DNA from: CAYVZZ01 sp964456185
GTDB taxonomy: Bacteria; Pseudomonadota; Gammaproteobacteria; Pseudomonadales; Alcanivoracaceae
Assembly (NCBI GenBank): GCA_964456185.1
Contig: CAYVZZ010000077.1
Location: 1 to 10,387 of the forward strand
Direction of reading: 5' to 3'
DNA length: 10,387 nucleotides
Below are positions 1-6,391 of the stretch, in pieces; positions within the stretch are counted from its first letter, which is position 1, and each line of letters starts with the position of its first letter. The notes under the pieces are model-generated. The model searched no databases. It saw only the letters and a list, made by a program, of their open reading frames with translations, and was not told the DNA's origin. The position numbers and the translations under genes were made by a program.

Positions 1-33
1 AGATGGCTTGATGGTGAGGGCGCTTGGGCGTAT

Positions 34-258
34 TCATGCGGCAAGAAAGAGGCCATTGCCGACAGATTGAATTAAAAAGTCCAACAATGCCTGCTCGTGG
101 CGGGTTAAATTATTCGCATCGACATACTTCCAGCGCCGTTCATAAGCGGAAAAAGCCACTTGGTGTGAAACACAACGCGCCGCACAATCCCACAAGATAA
201 GATCCAGCTCTGGGAACTGTGTTCGATCAAGCTTTTCTGGCCAGTTGGGTTGACGCAT
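34..258 (-). CDS. Uncharacterised 74-residue protein
   Basis: I do not recognise this protein. It is a short soluble sequence with no signal peptide or membrane segment. It is rich in aromatic and charged residues in the middle (RRWKYVD), has two cysteines four residues apart (CAARC) after an acidic-hydrophobic stretch (PELDLILWDC), and ends with a likely amphipathic helix (LTRHEQALLDFLIQS). The ATG at 258 is preferred over the in-frame TTG at 270, because the GAGG Shine-Dalgarno sequence at 265-268 lies six bases before the ATG and overlaps the TTG. It follows the M48 protease gene in the same direction after about 65 bases, so the two may be co-transcribed. The clear ribosome site and the plausible protein composition argue for a real gene. 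The function is unknown. Confidence 0.6.
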   Translation of the reverse strand: MRQPNWPEKLDRTQFPELDLILWDCAARCVSHQVAFSAYERRWKYVDANNLTRHEQALLDFLIQSVGNGLFLAA

Positions 259-264
259 TATCCG

Positions 265-268
265 CCTC
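265..268 (-). promoter_or_regulatory. Shine-Dalgarno site fixing the start of the 74-residue ORF
   Basis: GAGG on the minus strand lies six bases upstream of the ATG at 258. It overlaps the alternative TTG at 270, which favours the ATG. Confidence 0.5.
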
Positions 269-281
269 AAACGTTTAAACG

Positions 282-302
282 GTTGATTTCATCTTAATCA
301 AC
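282..302. repeat. Small inverted repeat after the M48 gene
   Basis: A perfect 7-bp stem (GTTGATT with AATCAAC) closes a 7-base loop in the 65-base gap after the M48 stop codon. A 10-bp palindrome CGTTTAAACG (272-281) adjoins it. The stem is AT-rich and has no T-tract, so it is not a convincing intrinsic terminator. It could be a weak 3' hairpin or chance. Confidence 0.3.
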
Positions 303-323
303 ACCAGCGGGGATTGCCATCCA

Positions 324-1141
324 TCACTGCACTTTAGTCTCTTGCGGCACGCACTGCGGTACTCGGCCCGCTTGGCGGGCGGCGTGCCAAATCGTCAGTG
401 CATCCGGCAAATGCTTTTTGATATTGGCGATACGGTGGGCATCGGACGGATGGGTGGATAAGAATTCTGGCGGGTTCGCCCCGCTCTGTTGGCTCATGTT
501 GACCCATAAACGCACAGCAGCACGCGGGTCAAAACCGGCTTTGGCCATCAATTGCAAGCCGATTAAATCAGCTTCGGACTCTTGCGTGCGGCTATATGGC
601 AAAATCACGCCATACTGCACGCCCGCGCCCAGCAGCGTCAGCACGGTTTGTCGCCGTCGTAAAGCGCCGACAACACTTGTGTGCCAGTTTGTGCCACAAA
701 CTGCATCGACATGCGTTCATTACCATGATGCGCCAGCACATGCCCCACTTCATGGCCAATTACCGCTGCCAACTGCGCCGGCGTTTTCGCCACCTTGAGC
801 AACCCGCTATACACGCCAACCTTGCCGCCCGGCAACGCAAAGGCATTCACCTGCGGGCTTTTAAACAGCACCACATCCCAATTGGCTTTTAACGGCGTGA
901 CGCGGGTAATCGCAAGCGCCACACAGGCCACATAGGCATTGGCCACCGGGTTTTGCACCTGCGGTTGTTTCTGCTTTAAGCGCGCAAAACTGGCCACGCC
1001 CATTTGCTGGATTTGTGATGCAGGGAGTAACAACAACTGCTTGCGACCAAGGGGTGAGGTGGCGCAAGAGGCGAGCAGAAGAAAACAGGCTAACAAAAAC
1101 CCGCACTTCGCCGCCCGAATGCTTTTTGTAGAAATCATCAT
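324..1141 (-). pseudogene. M48-family zinc metalloprotease lipoprotein, interrupted by a frameshift
   Basis: Two adjacent frames together encode one M48 peptidase of the envelope quality-control kind (LoiP/YcaL/BepA-like), normally a periplasmic lipoprotein. The first part (638-1141) has a lipoprotein signal ending in LLAS-C at about residue 26, the M48 NAFALPGG motif, and the zinc and catalytic motif HEVGH at about residues 130-134. It then stops early after YDGDKPC. The second part (324-644, another frame) carries SEADLIG, whose Glu is the third zinc ligand, and the usual STHPSDAHRI ending. One extra A in the AAA run just before the break would give YDGDKTVLTLLGAG and restore a protein of about 272 residues, normal for the family. 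The ATG at 1141 is preferred over a TTG at 1159. It is either a true recent pseudogene or a single-base sequencing error. No canonical slippery heptamer supports programmed frameshifting. Confidence 0.85.
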
Positions 1142-1229
1142 TGAAGGCGCTTTATCCAATCAGTCCAAACAGGTTAATCATACACAAGTGGCAATAAGCC
1201 TGCTGCGCCACGGCTTGTTCATAGGCTCC

Positions 1230-2426
1230 TTAATAAAGAAAGCCAAACAACCAAAGCGGAATTTTAGATCCAAACCCCACTTCAATGTCATCGGCGGCCA
1301 CAAAGCCCTTGCCACCTTGGAGCTGGCGAGTCGATTTATCCGCGCCGCCTACTTCAAACACCCACTCATCATCCACCACAAAATCACCGCGATCGTGGTA
1401 ATGCACTTGATGCTTAAGCCCCAGTTGAGACACAAAGAAGCTTTCGCGAATCGAGCCAATATGGCTTCCACCACAAAGCACCTGAAACAAATTGGGGTTA
1501 TCCAGTAACAGCTTATCCGGCTTGTTCACGGCCCGCATTCCCACGCCACCACGCACCACATGGATCAAACTGCCGGCGTCCATCTGCTGTAAATATTTAT
1601 GCAGCGTCGGCCAAGACACACCCGCCTCAGCACTCAGCTTAGAAATATTGAGCTCATACGGATTGGTGCTGCACAGCATATAAAGAATTTTCTTCAGCTT
1701 ATCCAGCTTAGTGGGGGCAATACGATAAATACGGCTTAAGTCCGAATCGATGGTTAAATTGATCACCTCCAACAGCTTTGCCGGATAATCCACCAACGAT
1801 TCCCGATAAAACGGATAGCATCCATAGCGCAAATACTTCGCAAACTGCTCCAACGGTCGGAAGGACTGCAGCAATTGCGCCGCAATATCCTCATGGGATG
1901 CCAACATATCGGCCAGAGAAAAACGAGGTAGACTGTGCCCCAATTCCAGCTCACAAAACTCACGCAGCGACAATACGCCCAAGCGATGTACCACCGCACG
2001 ACGCGACAAATCGGCATTGGCATGTTCCATTTGCAAGGCACTCGAGCCACTAAATAGCACTTGCAAATCAAACACATCGTAAATTGCCTTAAGGGCCTGA
2101 GAAGAACCCTCGGCCTTATGGATTTCATCCACTAGCAACAGCCGACCACCACGCGCATAAAACGCATCCGCCAACTCATACAAGCTGACGTCCGTCATAG
2201 CGGGGTGATCACAGCTCACATACAACACTTGCGATGCCGGTAACTGACGTGCCTCTGCATACTGCAACAAAATCGTGCTTTTTCCCGCGCCGCGCGCGCC
2301 TTTAACGCCCAACAACCGGGCATCAAAATCGATGTCTTGATGTAAATAGCGCTTATAAGCCGGTAACTGACGAGCCAGTATTTGACTTGAGATCTTTTGC
2401 AAACCAGCAAGGTTAAGGGTAGGCAT
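1230..2426 (-). CDS. AAA ATPase of the COG1373/DUF4143 type
   Basis: A 398-residue predicted P-loop ATPase of a large, poorly characterised family whose cellular role is not established. Seen in order: Walker A GARGAGKST (43-51), Walker B RLLLVDEIH (95-103), a sensor-1-like FSGSSA (125-130), an arginine-rich SRRAVVHRL segment (141-149) followed by LREF, a winged-helix-like region (about 259-290, SAEAGVSWPTLHKYL), and a C-terminal domain of PD-(D/E)XK-like type with GDFVVDDEWVFEVGG (347-361). FEVGG is, as I recall, common in this family, so it is not evidence of decay. The length is typical. The ATG has GAGG four bases upstream. A pair of AT-rich palindromic repeats abuts the ribosome site, suggesting regulation at this promoter, perhaps by the protein's own winged helix (inference). 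No partner gene is adjacent; the M48 gene follows after 88 bases. Confidence 0.9.
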   Translation of the reverse strand: MPTLNLAGLQKISSQILARQLPAYKRYLHQDIDFDARLLGVKGARGAGKSTILLQYAEARQLPASQVLYVSCDHPAMTDVSLYELADAFYARGGRLLLVDEIHKAEGSSQALKAIYDVFDLQVLFSGSSALQMEHANADLSRRAVVHRLGVLSLREFCELELGHSLPRFSLADMLASHEDIAAQLLQSFRPLEQFAKYLRYGCYPFYRESLVDYPAKLLEVINLTIDSDLSRIYRIAPTKLDKLKKILYMLCSTNPYELNISKLSAEAGVSWPTLHKYLQQMDAGSLIHVVRGGVGMRAVNKPDKLLLDNPNLFQVLCGGSHIGSIRESFFVSQLGLKHQVHYHDRGDFVVDDEWVFEVGGADKSTRQLQGGKGFVAADDIEVGFGSKIPLWLFGFLY

Positions 2427-2434
2427 AGCGCCTC

Positions 2435-2460
2435 GTATAAAATTCAGTTTATAGCAAACC
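2435..2460 (-). promoter_or_regulatory. Operator-like repeat, copy A, before the ATPase gene
   Basis: This 26-bp element matches copy B (2469-2494) at 22 of 26 positions, start to start 34 bp. Its core, 2436-2453, is an imperfect palindrome with seven of nine pairs matching. Its downstream end touches the GAGG ribosome site of the ATPase gene, so a bound protein could block initiation of transcription or, in the RNA, translation. The binding protein is unknown. Confidence 0.55.
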
Positions 2461-2468
2461 CAAACTTA

Positions 2469-2494
2469 GTATAAAATATATTTTATAGCAAAAC
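2469..2494 (-). promoter_or_regulatory. Operator-like repeat, copy B, with perfect palindrome
   Basis: This second copy contains the perfect 18-bp palindrome TATAAAATATATTTTATA (2470-2487) followed by GCAAA, which is shared with copy A. Minus-strand TATACT at 2468-2473 could serve as a -10 element for the ATPase gene, but I see no good -35, so the promoter itself is not assigned. Confidence 0.55.
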
Positions 2495-2555
2495 ATCAGA
2501 GCCAGCCTTCAGCCATCTGTAAAAAAACCTGAAACAAATAGAAACGCCCCTCACC

Positions 2556-2584
2556 TTACCACTGAGTAGTGTCATCGCTATAAT
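2556..2584 (+). promoter_or_regulatory. Sigma-70 promoter of the sugar transferase gene
   Basis: TTACCA (2556-2561), a 17-bp spacer and a consensus TATAAT (2579-2584) give a good sigma-70 promoter. Transcription would start near 2591, leaving a leader of about 29 bases before the ATG at 2620. Confidence 0.6.
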
Positions 2585-2619
2585 ATCAATCCACAGGGAT
2601 CGAATCGCGCGCAAGCCAT

Positions 2620-3939
2620 ATGACCGCCTCATCTAATAAAGCAGAACAAATGACATCACAACCCAACCACTACGAGCGCCGCCACTCACGATGGTATGAA
2701 ATGCTGTTACTCAGCAAGCCGCTGCAAATCATCATTGGCCTTGCTATTACCTGCGTGCTGCCCGCCTTGGTTATTTGGGAGCCGACTTTCTGGCAGCGCC
2801 TCACACCCGTTCGTACCAGCACACTGATTACCAACGCCATCGCCTTTTGCATTGCATTCTGGGTGCTATATCGCATGGGGAAATTCACCGCAGGCTACTT
2901 AATGGCGCACATCATGCCCGTGGTCACCGTGGTGTTTCTTTTAAGCTTCAGTTTTCTGCTGCTTAGCCGCACGCCCTACTCACGCTCGGTGTTACTCTCA
3001 GCCTATGTGCTCACCCTAGCCTGGTGCTACATAGGTTATTTTATCGGCAAGCGCTACCGCCGACTAAAATTTGCCGTACTGCCATTAGAAAAGCACTACG
3101 CCCTTGAAACCACTGACAAATTGGAAATACGCTACCTCGAGACACCCCACTTTAATGGCTGCCGCTACGACGCCATTGTGGCCGACTTCCGCGGCAAAAA
3201 AATGACACCCGAATGGGAAAGATTCTTGGCTGAATGCATCCTGGCGCACATCCCCGTTTATCACGTGCGCCAAGTCACCGAAGGCATCGCAGGACGCGTG
3301 CAAATCGATCACCTATCTGAAAATGCAGCCGGTGCGCTCATGCCCTCGCAACTTTACTCGGCCATCAAGCGCCTGATTGATATCGTGGGAGTGGTATTGG
3401 TGCTGCCACTGGTATTGCCGGTTATGCTGTTGACGGCCATTGCGATTAAGCTGGATAGCAAGGGGCCTGCAATTTTTTCGCAAGAACGCGTTGGCATGGG
3501 GAACAGAAACTTCCAAGTACACAAGTTTCGTAGTATGGCAGTAGACGGTAAAGCCGATTCAACTCGCGATACCGCCGACGGGGATGATCACCGCATCACC
3601 CGAGTTGGTCATTTCATTCGCAAAACACGAATAGACGAACTGCCGCAACTTTGGAACATTCTAAAAGGCGAAATGAGCTGGATTGGCCCTCGCCCAGAAT
3701 GGCGCTTACTGGCAGAAAAATATAACCACGATGTTCCCTTCTACAACTACCGCCATGTAGTACGCCCCGGCATTTCGGGATGGGCACAGGTGATGCAGGG
3801 GTATGCTTGGGATGCCGATGCAACAAAAGTCAAAATCCAATACGATTTTTACTACATCAAGCACTTTTCCTTCTGGCTGGATGTATTAATTGTACTTAAA
3901 ACGCTGAAAGTAATTGTGAGTGGCTGGGGGGCGCGATGA
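2620..3939 (+). CDS. Undecaprenyl-phosphate sugar-1-phosphate transferase (initiating sugar transferase)
   Basis: An inner-membrane polyprenyl glycosylphosphotransferase (WbaP/WcaJ class, bacterial sugar transferase domain). It moves a sugar-1-phosphate from a nucleotide sugar onto undecaprenyl phosphate and so starts a polysaccharide repeat unit. The 439 residues include about four N-terminal membrane helices (near 35-53, 68-86, 95-115 and 122-143), a soluble middle domain, and a C-terminal catalytic domain from about 247. That domain has the re-entrant helix segment SAIKRLIDIVGVVL, KFRSM (302-306), the catalytic Asp-Glu pair in RIDELPQLWN (339-340), WIGPRPE and RPGISGWAQV (382-391). The sugar cannot be read from the sequence. 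The start has no strong Shine-Dalgarno site (AGGGA is about 20 bases away); an in-frame ATG at 2650 is the alternative. It is monocistronic here and converges on the toxin gene, 12 bases away. It presumably supplies the same glycan as the fnl operon (inference). Confidence 0.92.
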   Translation: MTASSNKAEQMTSQPNHYERRHSRWYEMLLLSKPLQIIIGLAITCVLPALVIWEPTFWQRLTPVRTSTLITNAIAFCIAFWVLYRMGKFTAGYLMAHIMPVVTVVFLLSFSFLLLSRTPYSRSVLLSAYVLTLAWCYIGYFIGKRYRRLKFAVLPLEKHYALETTDKLEIRYLETPHFNGCRYDAIVADFRGKKMTPEWERFLAECILAHIPVYHVRQVTEGIAGRVQIDHLSENAAGALMPSQLYSAIKRLIDIVGVVLVLPLVLPVMLLTAIAIKLDSKGPAIFSQERVGMGNRNFQVHKFRSMAVDGKADSTRDTADGDDHRITRVGHFIRKTRIDELPQLWNILKGEMSWIGPRPEWRLLAEKYNHDVPFYNYRHVVRPGISGWAQVMQGYAWDADATKVKIQYDFYYIKHFSFWLDVLIVLKTLKVIVSGWGAR

Positions 3940-3951
3940 AAGGCAACAATC

Positions 3952-4290
3952 TCACGAAATCAGTCGCAAATAGGCTGTATGGAGTTCAGCCCACTCATCC
4001 GCGGTGAGCGACGCCAAACGCTCACTATAAGAACGTCGATTATCAATAGCGCGTATTTGATCAAGCATCACATCGGAGTCTTTTTCAAGCGAGTCACGCT
4101 TTGTCAGACGGAAACGCAATACATTATCGTCACGACTCAACTGCGTGGTTAAAGGCATCACCATTGTGCTGACATGAGACAACTCATTAAGAAAATCCGT
4201 TTGCACCACTAAAGCCGGCCATATTTTCCCAGCTTCCGTTCCCTTGGAAGGATTGAAATTCACCAAATAAATGCTTCCCTGCTTAATCAT
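3952..4290 (-). CDS. MazF/PemK-family toxin of a type II toxin-antitoxin pair
   Basis: The 112-residue protein matches the MazF/PemK fold in length and start: after MIKQ comes GSIYLVNFNPSKGTEAGKIWPALVV, where the glycine-rich loop after the first strand and the RPALVV-like segment (here WPALVV) are typical. The later MPLTTQL and MLDQIRAID segments also fit the family. Members are mostly sequence-specific endoribonucleases that cut mRNA and halt growth when the antitoxin is lost. The usual Arg before PALVV is Trp here, so activity should not be assumed. The ATG overlaps the antitoxin stop by 8 bases (ATGATTAA), so translation is probably coupled. The target sequence is unknown. Confidence 0.88.
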   Translation of the reverse strand: MIKQGSIYLVNFNPSKGTEAGKIWPALVVQTDFLNELSHVSTMVMPLTTQLSRDDNVLRFRLTKRDSLEKDSDVMLDQIRAIDNRRSYSERLASLTADEWAELHTAYLRLIS

Positions 4291-4525
4291 CCATCAGCCC
4301 ATCGTCTACGCTGTCGGCCATGTCTTGTTGAACACGCAGCGTTTGTTCGCGCACTTCATCAACCGACTGTCGCAGTTGCTTTTTAAACAACTCCGATTGC
4401 GTCTTACGGTTGTAATCCTCTATTGCCCTACGAAGATAATCACTTTTACTAAGCCCAAGAGAACCGGACAAATCACGAACCTGACGAACAAGAGGATCCG
4501 GAAGCCTGAAGGATAAAGTCGCCAT
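4283..4525 (-). CDS. Ribbon-helix-helix antitoxin
   Basis: An 80-residue protein directly upstream of, and overlapping, the MazF-like toxin. Its N-terminus reads as a ribbon-helix-helix DNA-binding domain: a short strand (ATLSFRL), then helices with LVRQVRDLSGSLGLSKSDYLRRAIEDY. The charged, likely flexible C-terminal half (from about 45, ending DSVDDGLMDD) would wrap and neutralise the toxin. The ATG at 4525 is preferred over an in-frame GTG at 4534, because GGTG at 4532-4535 is the likely ribosome site, six bases before the ATG, and includes that GTG. It is expected to repress its own promoter alone or with the toxin; a palindrome over the predicted start site supports this. Confidence 0.88.
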   Translation of the reverse strand: MATLSFRLPDPLVRQVRDLSGSLGLSKSDYLRRAIEDYNRKTQSELFKKQLRQSVDEVREQTLRVQQDMADSVDDGLMDD

Positions 4526-4537
4526 TGATAGCACCGC

Positions 4538-4563
4538 ATTACATTATGTAATACAAGTTATAC
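4538..4563 (-). promoter_or_regulatory. Palindromic operator of the toxin-antitoxin operon
   Basis: ATTACAT-T-ATGTAAT (4538-4552) is a perfect palindrome of two 7-bp half-sites around one base. It overlaps a second, imperfect one, GTAATACAAGTTATAC (4548-4563). Together they cover the -10 box and the predicted transcription start, which is where a ribbon-helix-helix antitoxin usually binds to repress itself. Confidence 0.65.
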
Positions 4564-4585
4564 GAACCAGCGTAAGGCCAGTCAA
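4557..4585 (-). promoter_or_regulatory. Sigma-70 promoter of the toxin-antitoxin operon
   Basis: On the minus strand TTGACT (4580-4585), a 17-bp spacer and TATAAC (4557-4562) form a near-consensus promoter. Transcription would start near 4550, inside the palindromic operator and about 25 bases before the antitoxin ATG. Confidence 0.7.
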
Positions 4586-4590
4586 CCACC

Positions 4591-4610
4591 CTCAGTGCCT
4601 TGCTCAGTGC
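4591..4610. repeat. Short direct repeat CTCAGTGC
   Basis: CTCAGTGC occurs at 4591-4598 and again at 4603-4610, a 12-bp period, between the toxin-antitoxin promoter and the end of the glycosyltransferase operon. No role can be assigned. Confidence 0.35.
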
Positions 4611-4611
4611 A

Positions 4612-4633
4612 ACTAGCACACTATTTTGCTAGT
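4612..4633 (-). terminator. Possible weak terminator hairpin after the glycosyltransferase operon
   Basis: ACTAGCA (4612-4618) and TGCTAGT (4627-4633) form a perfect 7-bp stem around an 8-base loop, some 20 bases past the operon's last stop codon. An alternative pairing ACACTA/TAGTGT overlaps it. The stem is AT-rich and lacks a U-tract, so it would be a poor intrinsic terminator. Confidence 0.3.
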
Positions 4634-4655
4634 GTTATGAGTCTAGCGATGATCA

Positions 4656-5849
4656 TTAGCCATGTGTCAGACCATCGACAATCTGTTTGGCCACTGCAGA
4701 AGGTGAAAATAAATTAACTGCGACTTCTCGTGCGCGTCGTCCCATTTCTTGGCGGTCGTCTTCATGTCTTACAAGCCTGTCTACTACCTGTTCTAGCCCT
4801 GCAACTGAATTATCAATCACGGAGTCGCCTATTTGGTTCTCTTTGATGACTTCAATTAAATCATTGCCCGGATTGGCTTTTGCCAACACCGGAAGGCCAT
4901 TTAAGGCGTAGGCCATCAACTTGCCGGGAATATTGTGCGTTGTGTGTCTCGGATCTAGCGAGATAATGCCAACATGACACCGATGTAGAAGTGATGGAAT
5001 AAACTGGTATTCCACCTCAGGCATAAACAACACATTGGTCAAATTGTTATCTTGTACAAACTGGCTTAAGCGGTCGTATTCGCTTCCTCGCCCAACGAAT
5101 AGAAAACCAATGTCTGTCCGGCTCGCGAGTTTTTTTGCAAGCTGTAAAAAAGCATCTAGATCTTGTGCTACTCCCATGTTTCCGGCATACACAAAAATGA
5201 CGCGCCCTTCTAGGTTGCCTAGATCGAAATCACAGTCAGCAATACCACCCTTAAGTGGGTCCTCCATCCAGTTATAAAGCACTTCAACGCGCCCTTCTCC
5301 CTTGTTGTCCTTTGCGACCAGAGGAACATTAGCAGGTGTTTGAGCGCCAATCACATCAGCAACTTTATATTGGTAGCGCTCAACTCGCTTGAAGAACTGA
5401 TACACCAAGCCTTTACGCATTACTCCCGCATCAACTGCCCAATCAGGAAACAAATCCCGGACAATCAAATATCCCTTGCAAGCATTCCACCGCTTTATAC
5501 AGCTCGCGACCAGCCCAAGAAAAATAGTAGGTGAATACCAAATTACACCGTCCCAGCTTTCATCCTTTAAGCCAGCCAGCTTAAAACCACGTAATAATGC
5601 CAACGGCAAATACATTTCGGCCAACGCACGCCGCACCAAACCGACATCTTTAGTCTGGGGCGCTTTAATGCGAACAATACGAGCACCATCTAAATGCTCT
5701 TGAGAGAATGGCGCCTTCATTTCAACCATTGGTGCCAACATGGTGACGTCGTGCCCCTGGGCGACAAGCTCGCGAATCAAATCACGCAACTCGATAGCAG
5801 CCGATATCTGTGAAGGCCAATAAACATCGGCAACAACTAGCAGCTTCAT
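4656..5849 (-). CDS. wbuB: GT4 glycosyltransferase, WbuB/WbjE-like (putative L-FucNAc transferase)
   Basis: A 397-residue GT-B-fold glycosyltransferase of family 4, acting at the inner face of the cytoplasmic membrane on a lipid-linked sugar. Seen: an N-terminal donor-independent half starting KLLVVADVYWPSQISAA, RDLFPDWAVDAG (131-142), and a C-terminal nucleotide-sugar-binding half with VYAGNMG (220-226), LFVGRG (250-255), and NIPGKLMAYALNGLPVLA (307-323 region), where the usual second Glu of the GT4 EX7E pattern is not evident. This layout, with HTTHNIPGK, recalls WbuB and WbjE, which are linked to N-acetyl-L-fucosamine transfer. Its place at the end of the fnlABC-wbuC operon, 18 bases after wbuC, makes that assignment likely, but the acceptor and linkage are unknown. 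ATG at 5849 has AGGG six bases upstream. Confidence 0.85.
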   Translation of the reverse strand: MKLLVVADVYWPSQISAAIELRDLIRELVAQGHDVTMLAPMVEMKAPFSQEHLDGARIVRIKAPQTKDVGLVRRALAEMYLPLALLRGFKLAGLKDESWDGVIWYSPTIFLGLVASCIKRWNACKGYLIVRDLFPDWAVDAGVMRKGLVYQFFKRVERYQYKVADVIGAQTPANVPLVAKDNKGEGRVEVLYNWMEDPLKGGIADCDFDLGNLEGRVIFVYAGNMGVAQDLDAFLQLAKKLASRTDIGFLFVGRGSEYDRLSQFVQDNNLTNVLFMPEVEYQFIPSLLHRCHVGIISLDPRHTTHNIPGKLMAYALNGLPVLAKANPGNDLIEVIKENQIGDSVIDNSVAGLEQVVDRLVRHEDDRQEMGRRAREVAVNLFSPSAVAKQIVDGLTHG

Positions 5850-5867
5850 CCAAAACCCTGCGTTTAA

Positions 5868-6371
5868 TTAAACAGAGAGCGTATCACGAACGATTTTATG
5901 CAAATCTTTGAGATATGAAATCGCAGCCTCGGTGTCCGGTTTCGGTGCCCAAGGAGCAAAATCACCTAAACACGCTGCATCGAAAGGCCCGGGACGGGTT
6001 TCAAGCAACACTGAACCACTTGCCAGAGATATCGTGGTTGTCCAGCAATCGGGTTCCACTTCAACGGCGGCGGCTGCATTATTCGGCATGCCCGCAGCAA
6101 ATGGATGGACACTCAACACTTTGCCATCATCATCAAATCGCAGCATCGCAAATTTACCGCGAAGTGCTACCAAAAGCTTGATTCTCGGCTTGGTCACATC
6201 CCGTTTGGGCCGTAGGTAACTATCTGGCTCAATGGCATTAAGTAACCGTTGGCAAGGGTCGTCATACGAGGTGTGCAAATTATAGTGTTGACGAAGCCTG
6301 GGCGATTGCCGGGCTTGATGGGTCAAATCATCCAACAACGCATCATCAATAACTTTAACGCCTTTACTCAC
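5868..6371 (-). CDS. wbuC: WbuC-family cupin-fold protein with degenerate metal site
   Basis: A 167-residue protein of the WbuC cupin family, found beside fnlABC in O-antigen loci and of unproven function. Family features are clear: KVIDDALLDDLTHQAR, SPRLRQHYNLH, DPCQRLLNAIEPDSYLRP, the VALRGKFAMLRFDDDGKV strands, and SVLLETRPGPF. The unusual point is the metal site. As I recall the family, SYxRP is followed by HRH, then a Glu, and later by WHT. Here these read KRD (about residues 56-58), Lys, and WTT (about 111-113), so all four expected ligands are replaced while the fold motifs are kept. The start is taken as GTG at 6371, with AGGTGG four bases upstream and 20 bases after the fnlC stop. 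An in-frame TTG at 6407 would give 179 residues and overlap fnlC, and the family usually begins near KVIDD. Confidence 0.82.
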   Translation of the reverse strand: MSKGVKVIDDALLDDLTHQARQSPRLRQHYNLHTSYDDPCQRLLNAIEPDSYLRPKRDVTKPRIKLLVALRGKFAMLRFDDDGKVLSVHPFAAGMPNNAAAAVEVEPDCWTTTISLASGSVLLETRPGPFDAACLGDFAPWAPKPDTEAAISYLKDLHKIVRDTLSV

Positions 6372-6375
6372 CAAA

Positions 6376-6381
6376 CCACCT
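6376..6381 (-). promoter_or_regulatory. Shine-Dalgarno site supporting the GTG start of wbuC
   Basis: AGGTGG on the minus strand lies four bases before the GTG at 6371. It is the reason for choosing that start over the TTG at 6407, which has no such site. Confidence 0.5.
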
Positions 6382-6391
6382 GCTAAAACCA

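Noticed and set aside
638..650. Programmed ribosomal frameshift in the M48 gene
   Set aside because: The site GGCGACAAACCGTG has no X-XXY-YYZ heptamer in the right frame and no obvious downstream structure; a mutation or sequencing error is simpler.
1178..1222. A 14-codon minus-strand ORF with AAGGAG just upstream, between the ATPase and M48 genes
   Set aside because: The spacing from AAGGAG to ATG is only about three bases, the peptide is very short and has no regulatory codon run or attenuator hairpin.
1230..1420. Loss of the Lys in the nuclease-like motif of the ATPase (FEVGG)
   Set aside because: FEVGG with a following basic stretch is common in this ATPase family, so it does not show decay.
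939..1508. A 189-codon plus-strand open frame across the M48 and ATPase ends
   Set aside because: It spans parts of two well-supported minus-strand genes and has no domain or ribosome site of note.
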